From Azospirillum sp. TSH58 (GTDB lineage Bacteria; Pseudomonadota; Alphaproteobacteria; Azospirillales; Azospirillaceae): 64,000 bases of DNA. Both the position numbers and the translations under genes were made by a program. The stretch is taken from contig NZ_CP022367.1 of the NCBI RefSeq assembly GCF_003119115.1, forward strand, positions 1,353,001-1,417,000. Direction: 5' to 3'. Of this stretch, positions 59,796-64,000 are shown one piece after another. Under the pieces are notes generated by a model. The model saw only the letters and a list, made by a program, of their open reading frames with translations. It was not told the origin of the DNA and did not search any database. Within the stretch, counting starts at the first letter, position 1; each line of letters starts with the position of its first letter.

Positions 59796-60698
59796 TCAGC
59801 GGTACTCTGGCCTCCGGGCCAGCCCTTCCTTCAGATGCTGGATCAGCAGCCGCACCTTGGGCGACAGGTGGCGCTGCGGCGGGTAGACGGCCCAGACGGC
59901 GGTGTTGGGCGGGCGGTGGGCTTCCAGAAGAGAAACCAGCCGGCCCGCCGTCAGGTGCTCCACCACATAGTAGTCGGGCAACTGGCACAGCCCGAAGCCG
60001 CGCAGCGCCGCGTCCAGCACCGCCGTGCCGCTGTTGCAGCGCCAGCGCCCCTGCGGCCGGAACAGCCACTCCGGGCCTCCATCCTCCAGCGATCCCGCGT
60101 CGAAGGTCCAGCCGTCCGCGGTGCCGGTCAGGCAATCGTGCTCGGCAAGGTCGGCCAGCCGGCGCGGCGTCCCTCGCCGCTCCAGATAGGACGGGGCGGC
60201 GCACAGATGCATGACCCGCGGCGCGATCCGCGTGGCGACGAGGCTGGAATCCATCAGCCGCCCCAGCCGCACCGCCAGATCCACCCCCTCGTGCACCAGA
60301 TCCAGCCGGCGGTTCGTCAGCTCGATCTCGACGCGGAGCTGGGGGTGGCGCTCCAGGAAATCGTTGACCAGCGGAACCACGAACCGCTCGCCGTAGGCCA
60401 CCGCGCAGGTCAGCCGCAGCAGGCCCTTCGGTTCCGCCTGGAGGTCGCTGACGGCGAGCAGCGCCTCGTCCCGCTCCTCGATCAGGCGGCGGCAGTGGGC
60501 GAGCAGGGAGCGGCCCGCCTCGGTCAGCGTCACGCTGCGGGTGGTGCGGTAGAACAGGCGGGCCTGCAGCCGGTCCTCCAGCCGCGCCACCTGCCGGCTG
60601 ACCTGCGAGGAGGAGATGCGCAGCCGCTCCGCCGCGCGGGAGAAGCCGCCGCACTCGGCCACCGCCACGAATTCGTCGATGCCATCCCAGCGGCTCAC
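59796..60698 (-). CDS. LysR-family transcriptional regulator
   Basis: Regulator of 300 residues: winged HTH (FVAVAECGGFSRAAERLRIS, SSQVSRQVARLEDRLQARLF) and a substrate-binding domain (LVHEGVDLAVRLGRLMDSSL, GLCQLPDYYVVEHL), typical of the group that controls divergent metabolic genes. GTG 60698 is chosen: GGGAG lies about 8 nt upstream. It is divergent from the formaldehyde-oxidation operon, whose intergenic region holds a weak CAAC-N8-GTTG repeat at 60752-60767, so control of frmA is plausible but unproven. Confidence 0.87.
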   Translation of the reverse strand: MSRWDGIDEFVAVAECGGFSRAAERLRISSSQVSRQVARLEDRLQARLFYRTTRSVTLTEAGRSLLAHCRRLIEERDEALLAVSDLQAEPKGLLRLTCAVAYGERFVVPLVNDFLERHPQLRVEIELTNRRLDLVHEGVDLAVRLGRLMDSSLVATRIAPRVMHLCAAPSYLERRGTPRRLADLAEHDCLTGTADGWTFDAGSLEDGGPEWLFRPQGRWRCNSGTAVLDAALRGFGLCQLPDYYVVEHLTAGRLVSLLEAHRPPNTAVWAVYPPQRHLSPKVRLLIQHLKEGLARRPEYR

Positions 60699-60829
60699 CC
60701 GTCAAACTCCCAATTCCACGCCGATTATCCCCATACGGCAACAATCCTCTCCAACATTGCAGCGTTGTCAACGCGCGCGGAATGCTAACGTCGATCATCA
60801 AAGAAACGCGAACGCATGGAGACGGTGGG

Positions 60830-61948
60830 ATGGTGAAGTCACGCGCGGCGGTGGCCTGGGAAGCGAAGCGCCCCCTGGAGATCGAAGAGGTCGAGGTCGC
60901 GGCGCCCAAGCAGGGCGAGGTTCTGGTGCGCATCGTCGCCACCGGCGTCTGCCACACCGACGCCTACACCCTGTCCGGCATGGATTCGGAAGGCGTGTTT
61001 CCGGCGATCCTGGGCCATGAGGGCGCCGGCATCGTCGAGGAGGTCGGGCCGGGCGTCACCTCCGTCCAGGTCGGCGACCATGTGATCCCGCTCTACACGC
61101 CGGAATGCGGCAAGTGCAAATTCTGCCTGTCCGGCAAGACCAACCTCTGCCAGGCGATCCGCGCCACCCAGGGCAAGGGGCTGATGCCGGACGGCACCAC
61201 CCGCTTCACGGCGAAGGGCCAGCCGGTGTTCCACTACATGGGCACCTCCACCTTCTCCGAATACACGGTGCTGCCGGAGATCGCCGTCGCCAAGATCAAC
61301 AAGGCGGCCCCGCTGGAGAAGGTCTGCCTGCTCGGCTGCGGCGTGACCACCGGCATGGGTGCTGTGCGCAACACCGCGAAGGTCGAGCCGGGCTCGACGG
61401 TCGCCATCTTCGGCCTGGGCGGCATCGGCCTGTCGGCGATCATCGGCGCGGTCATGGCCAAGGCGTCGCGCATCATCGGCATCGACATCAACCCCGACAA
61501 GTTCGAGATCGCCAAGCAGCTCGGCGCCACCGACGTGGTGAACCCGCAGGACTACGACCGCCCCATTCAGGAGGTGCTGGTCGAGATGACCGACGGCGGC
61601 GTCGATTACAGCTTCGAGTGCATCGGCAACGTGAAGGTGATGCGCGCCGCTCTGGAATGCTGCCACAAGGGCTGGGGCGAGTCGGTCATCATCGGCGTCG
61701 CCGGGGCGGGGGAGGAGATCAGCACCCGCCCGTTCCAGCTCGTCACCGGGCGCGTCTGGCGCGGCTCCGCCTTCGGCGGCGTCCGCGGCCGGTCGGAGCT
61801 GCCGGATTACGTGGAGCGCTACCTGAAGGGCGAGTTCGAGCTGGACACCTTCATCACCCACACCATGGGGTTGGAGGACATCAACAAGGCCTTCGACCTG
61901 ATGCACGAGGGCAAGAGCATCCGCTCCGTCATCCTCTACAACCCGTGA
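60830..61948 (+). CDS. frmA: S-(hydroxymethyl)glutathione dehydrogenase (class III alcohol dehydrogenase)
   Basis: Zinc-dependent enzyme of 372 residues oxidising S-hydroxymethylglutathione, the adduct of formaldehyde and glutathione; also reduces S-nitrosoglutathione. Catalytic-zinc residues appear in ATGVCHTDAYTLSG and LGHEGAGIVEEVG; the structural-zinc cysteines in CGKCKFCLSGKTNLC; the NAD fold in FGLGGIGLSAIIG. ATG 60830 gives the family N-terminus (KSRAAVAWEAKRPL). Only 7 bp separate it from fghA, so the two form an operon. Confidence 0.93.
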   Translation: MVKSRAAVAWEAKRPLEIEEVEVAAPKQGEVLVRIVATGVCHTDAYTLSGMDSEGVFPAILGHEGAGIVEEVGPGVTSVQVGDHVIPLYTPECGKCKFCLSGKTNLCQAIRATQGKGLMPDGTTRFTAKGQPVFHYMGTSTFSEYTVLPEIAVAKINKAAPLEKVCLLGCGVTTGMGAVRNTAKVEPGSTVAIFGLGGIGLSAIIGAVMAKASRIIGIDINPDKFEIAKQLGATDVVNPQDYDRPIQEVLVEMTDGGVDYSFECIGNVKVMRAALECCHKGWGESVIIGVAGAGEEISTRPFQLVTGRVWRGSAFGGVRGRSELPDYVERYLKGEFELDTFITHTMGLEDINKAFDLMHEGKSIRSVILYNP

Positions 61949-61955
61949 GGACCGG

Positions 61956-62807
61956 ATGGATTCGCAACTGACCCAGATCGCGGCGAACCGCTGCTTCGGC
62001 GGCTGGCACAAGCGCTTCCGGCACCGCTCCGCGGTGCTGGACTGCGACATGGTCTTCGCCGTCTATCTGCCGCCGCAGGCCGAGGCGGGTAGGGTGCCGG
62101 TGTTCTACTGGCTGTCCGGCCTGACCTGCACGGACGAGAACTTCATGCAGAAGGCCGGCGCCATGCGGATGGCGGCGGAACTCGGCATCGCCATCGTCGC
62201 GCCGGACACCAGCCCGCGCGGCCCCGACGTGCCCGGTGACCCGGACGGCGCCTGGGACTTCGGGCTGGGCGCCGGCTTCTACGTCAACGCGACGCGGGAG
62301 CCGTGGGCGAAGCACTACCGCATGCACGACTATGTGGTGCGGGAACTGCCGGAGCTGGTCGAGGCGGAATTGCCGGTGACCGACCGGCGCTCCATCTCCG
62401 GCCACTCCATGGGCGGGCACGGCGCGCTGGTCTGCGCGCTGCGCAATCCGGGCCGCTACCGCGCCGTGTCGGCCTTCGCGCCGATCGGGAACCCGGCCAG
62501 CGTGCCCTGGGGCGAGAAGGCGTTCGAGCGCTTCTTCGGCACCGACTACGCGGCGTGGCTGGACTGGGACAGCTGCGCCCTGCTGGGCCGCGCCACCGAG
62601 AAGCTGCCGATCCTGGTGGACCAGGGCGACGCCGACAGCTTCCTGGAGAAGCAGCTGAAGCCGGAGAACCTGCAACGGGCGGCGGAGGCGGCTGGCCACC
62701 CGCTGACCCTGCGGATGCAGCCGGGCTACGACCACAGCTATTTCTTCATCGCCAGCTTCATCGACGACCATCTGCGCCACCACGCGGCGGCGCTGCTGGA
62801 AGACTGA
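61956..62807 (+). CDS. fghA: S-formylglutathione hydrolase
   Basis: Esterase-D-type hydrolase of 283 residues that completes formaldehyde detoxification by releasing formate and glutathione. Catalytic serine in SISGHSMGGHGALVC, histidine in PGYDHSYFFIASF, aspartate in LVDQGDADSFLE. ATG 61956 lies 7 bp after the frmA stop, with GAGGA overlapping that stop as ribosome site. Followed by a large inverted repeat that probably ends the transcript. Confidence 0.93.
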   Translation: MDSQLTQIAANRCFGGWHKRFRHRSAVLDCDMVFAVYLPPQAEAGRVPVFYWLSGLTCTDENFMQKAGAMRMAAELGIAIVAPDTSPRGPDVPGDPDGAWDFGLGAGFYVNATREPWAKHYRMHDYVVRELPELVEAELPVTDRRSISGHSMGGHGALVCALRNPGRYRAVSAFAPIGNPASVPWGEKAFERFFGTDYAAWLDWDSCALLGRATEKLPILVDQGDADSFLEKQLKPENLQRAAEAAGHPLTLRMQPGYDHSYFFIASFIDDHLRHHAAALLED

Positions 62808-62814
62808 CCCGTTT

Positions 62815-62865
62815 CGTCCGAACATACGGCCCGCCCGCTTCCGGAATGGGCCGTATGTTCGGACG
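62815..62865. repeat. 18-bp perfect inverted repeat after fghA
   Basis: The left arm (62815-62832, CGTCCGAACATACGGCCC) and the right arm (62848-62865) are exact reverse complements with a 15-nt loop. There is no T-tract. It may terminate the frmA-fghA transcript or be an intergenic repeat element. Confidence 0.7.
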
Positions 62866-62942
62866 GGACACCCATTCGTATCGACAAGCCTCCTACCCAA
62901 AGGCATCATTTCGTTACGACGCGAAATAATTGGGAGGTTGTC

Positions 62943-63929
62943 GTGAAGTTCATGTCCAAGACCCGCCGTCTGGCCTTCGCCGCCGTGGCGGGCGCGGTCG
63001 CCATCGGCGCCACCGTCGCCGTGGCGCAGACCCAGGCCTTCTTCCGCATCGGCACGGGCGGCACCGCCGGCACCTACTATCCGGTGGGCGGTCTGATCGC
63101 CAACGTCATCTCCGGCGCCAACGGCGGCGTGCCCGCTCTGGTGGCGACCGCCGTGGCCTCCAACGGTTCCGTCGCCAACATCAACGCCATCAAGGGTGGT
63201 TCGTCCGAGTCGGGCTTCTCGCAGTCGGATGTCGCCTATTGGGCCCACACCGGCACCGGCCTGTTCGAGGGCAAGGGCAAGGTGGAGGACCTGCGCGTCA
63301 TCGCCACGCTCTACCCGGAGACCATCCATCTGGTCGCCCGCAAGGACGCCAACATCAAGTCGGTCGCCGACCTGAAGGGCAAGCGGGTGTCGCTGGACGA
63401 GCCGGGTTCCGGCACGCTGGTCGACTCGCGCATCGTGCTGGGCGCCTTCGGCCTGACCGAGAAGGACGTGAAGGCGGAGTATCTGAAGCCGGGTCCGGCG
63501 GGCGACCGCCTGCGCGACGGCGCGCTGGACGCCTACTTCTTCGTCGGCGGGTACCCGACCGGCGCCATCTCCGAACTGGCGACCTCCTCGGGCATCTCGC
63601 TGGTTCCGATCACCGGTCCGGAGATCGACAAGATGCTGGCCGAGTACCAGTTCTTCGCCAAGGACACGGTTCCGGCCAACACCTACAAGGACGTTCCGGA
63701 GACGCCGACCATCTCCGTCAACGCCCAGTGGCTGACCAGCGCCAAGCAGCCGGACGACCTCGTCTACAACATCGTCAAGACGCTCTACAACGAGAAGAGC
63801 CGCGCCGCGCTCGAGGCCGGCCATGCCAAGGGCAAGCTCGTGACGTTGCAGACGGCGACCAACGGCCTGGGCATCCCGCTGCATCCGGGTGCGGAGAAGT
63901 TCTACAAGGAACAGGGCGTCCTGAAGTAA
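62943..63929 (+). CDS. TAXI-family TRAP transporter solute-binding protein
   Basis: Periplasmic receptor of 328 residues for a TAXI-type TRAP transporter. A signal peptide (LAFAAVAGAVAIGATVAVAQ) precedes the TAXI core: RIGTGGTAGTYYPVGGLIAN, GFSQSDVAYWAHTGTG, LKGKRVSLDEPGSGT. Family ligands include glutamate/glutamine-like and other acids; here unknown. GTG 62943 is preferred over ATG 62952 because GGGAGG is correctly spaced for it. The fused permease gene, if present, lies beyond the window. Confidence 0.9.
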   Translation: MKFMSKTRRLAFAAVAGAVAIGATVAVAQTQAFFRIGTGGTAGTYYPVGGLIANVISGANGGVPALVATAVASNGSVANINAIKGGSSESGFSQSDVAYWAHTGTGLFEGKGKVEDLRVIATLYPETIHLVARKDANIKSVADLKGKRVSLDEPGSGTLVDSRIVLGAFGLTEKDVKAEYLKPGPAGDRLRDGALDAYFFVGGYPTGAISELATSSGISLVPITGPEIDKMLAEYQFFAKDTVPANTYKDVPETPTISVNAQWLTSAKQPDDLVYNIVKTLYNEKSRAALEAGHAKGKLVTLQTATNGLGIPLHPGAEKFYKEQGVLK

Positions 63930-63954
63930 GGCGCGTCGATACTACTGTCTTAAG

Positions 63955-63996
63955 CCCTCTTCTTTCAGGGGAGAGGGCGCCCCGAAGGGCCTTTCG
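63955..63996 (+). terminator. two adjacent hairpins after the TAXI gene
   Basis: GCCCTCT/AGAGGGC (63955-63979) is followed by GCCC-CGAA-GGGC (63980-63991) and CTTT. The first resembles the CTC/GAG-rich repeats near 22720. The window ends here, so its full extent is uncertain. Confidence 0.5.
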
Positions 63997-64000
63997 CGCT

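Overview
The window reads as chromosomal DNA of a motile, GC-rich alphaproteobacterium, most likely Azospirillum or a close Rhodospirillales relative. Evidence seen in the sequence: strong GC bias at third codon positions, an alphaproteobacterial CtrA (22834-23565) and ChpT phosphotransferase (14620-15264), a CheA carrying its own receiver domain, alpha-type flagellar gene order with an FlbD-like activator, and a TakP-like TRAP binding protein. The end of parC, two tRNA genes and ctrA point to the main chromosome. I saw no insertion sequence, prophage, CRISPR array or rRNA gene.

Layout. 1-9300: 3' end of parC; a TRAP transporter with binding protein and permeases convergent; leucyltransferase Bpt; an alpha-E/ATP-grasp pair; motB. 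9500-15270: flavin reductase; a tightly overlapping penicillin acylase/threonine ammonia-lyase pair; a DUF3553/cytochrome c pair; chpT. 15600-21360: chemotaxis operon cheA-cheW-cheY-cheB-cheR. 21340-23570: a GcvA-type LysR gene divergent from a DUF1127 gene, then ctrA. 23780-39150: flagellar block: fliI-fliJ on the plus strand, a membrane diguanylate cyclase, and a long minus-strand run fliF-fliH-fliN-motA-flbD-flhA-flhF-flhG-fliK-like plus a small T-fold protein. 39680-44540: an XRE regulator, tRNA-Leu and tRNA-Ala, and a large hybrid sensor kinase. 44650-54020: a MarR regulator, two cell-wall enzymes (L,D-transpeptidase and D,D-carboxypeptidase), a SelW-like protein, and an iron/phosphonate-type ABC transporter. 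54080-64000: MBL hydrolase, CPA1 antiporter, YeeE/YedE transporter, an orphan RTX protein, a LysR gene, the glutathione-dependent formaldehyde pathway (frmA-fghA) and a TAXI-type TRAP binding protein.

How the parts may work together. ChpT, CtrA, chemotaxis and flagellar genes lie within 25 kb. An exact CtrA box (TTAA-N7-TTAA) sits upstream of motB, and one-mismatch versions lie upstream of cheA and in the ctrA/fliI divergent region. A sigma-54-type promoter precedes fliF, whose apparent operon also encodes the sigma-54 activator FlbD. This suggests a CtrA to FlbD/sigma-54 motility hierarchy, which is an inference from sites and context. The least explained items are a QueF-like T-fold protein without the reductase residues next to fliK, a five-cysteine cluster in a sensor-kinase PAS region, a Lys/Ala-rich linker in a periplasmic D,D-carboxypeptidase, and a cysteine-rich protein of unknown function at 49549-49995.
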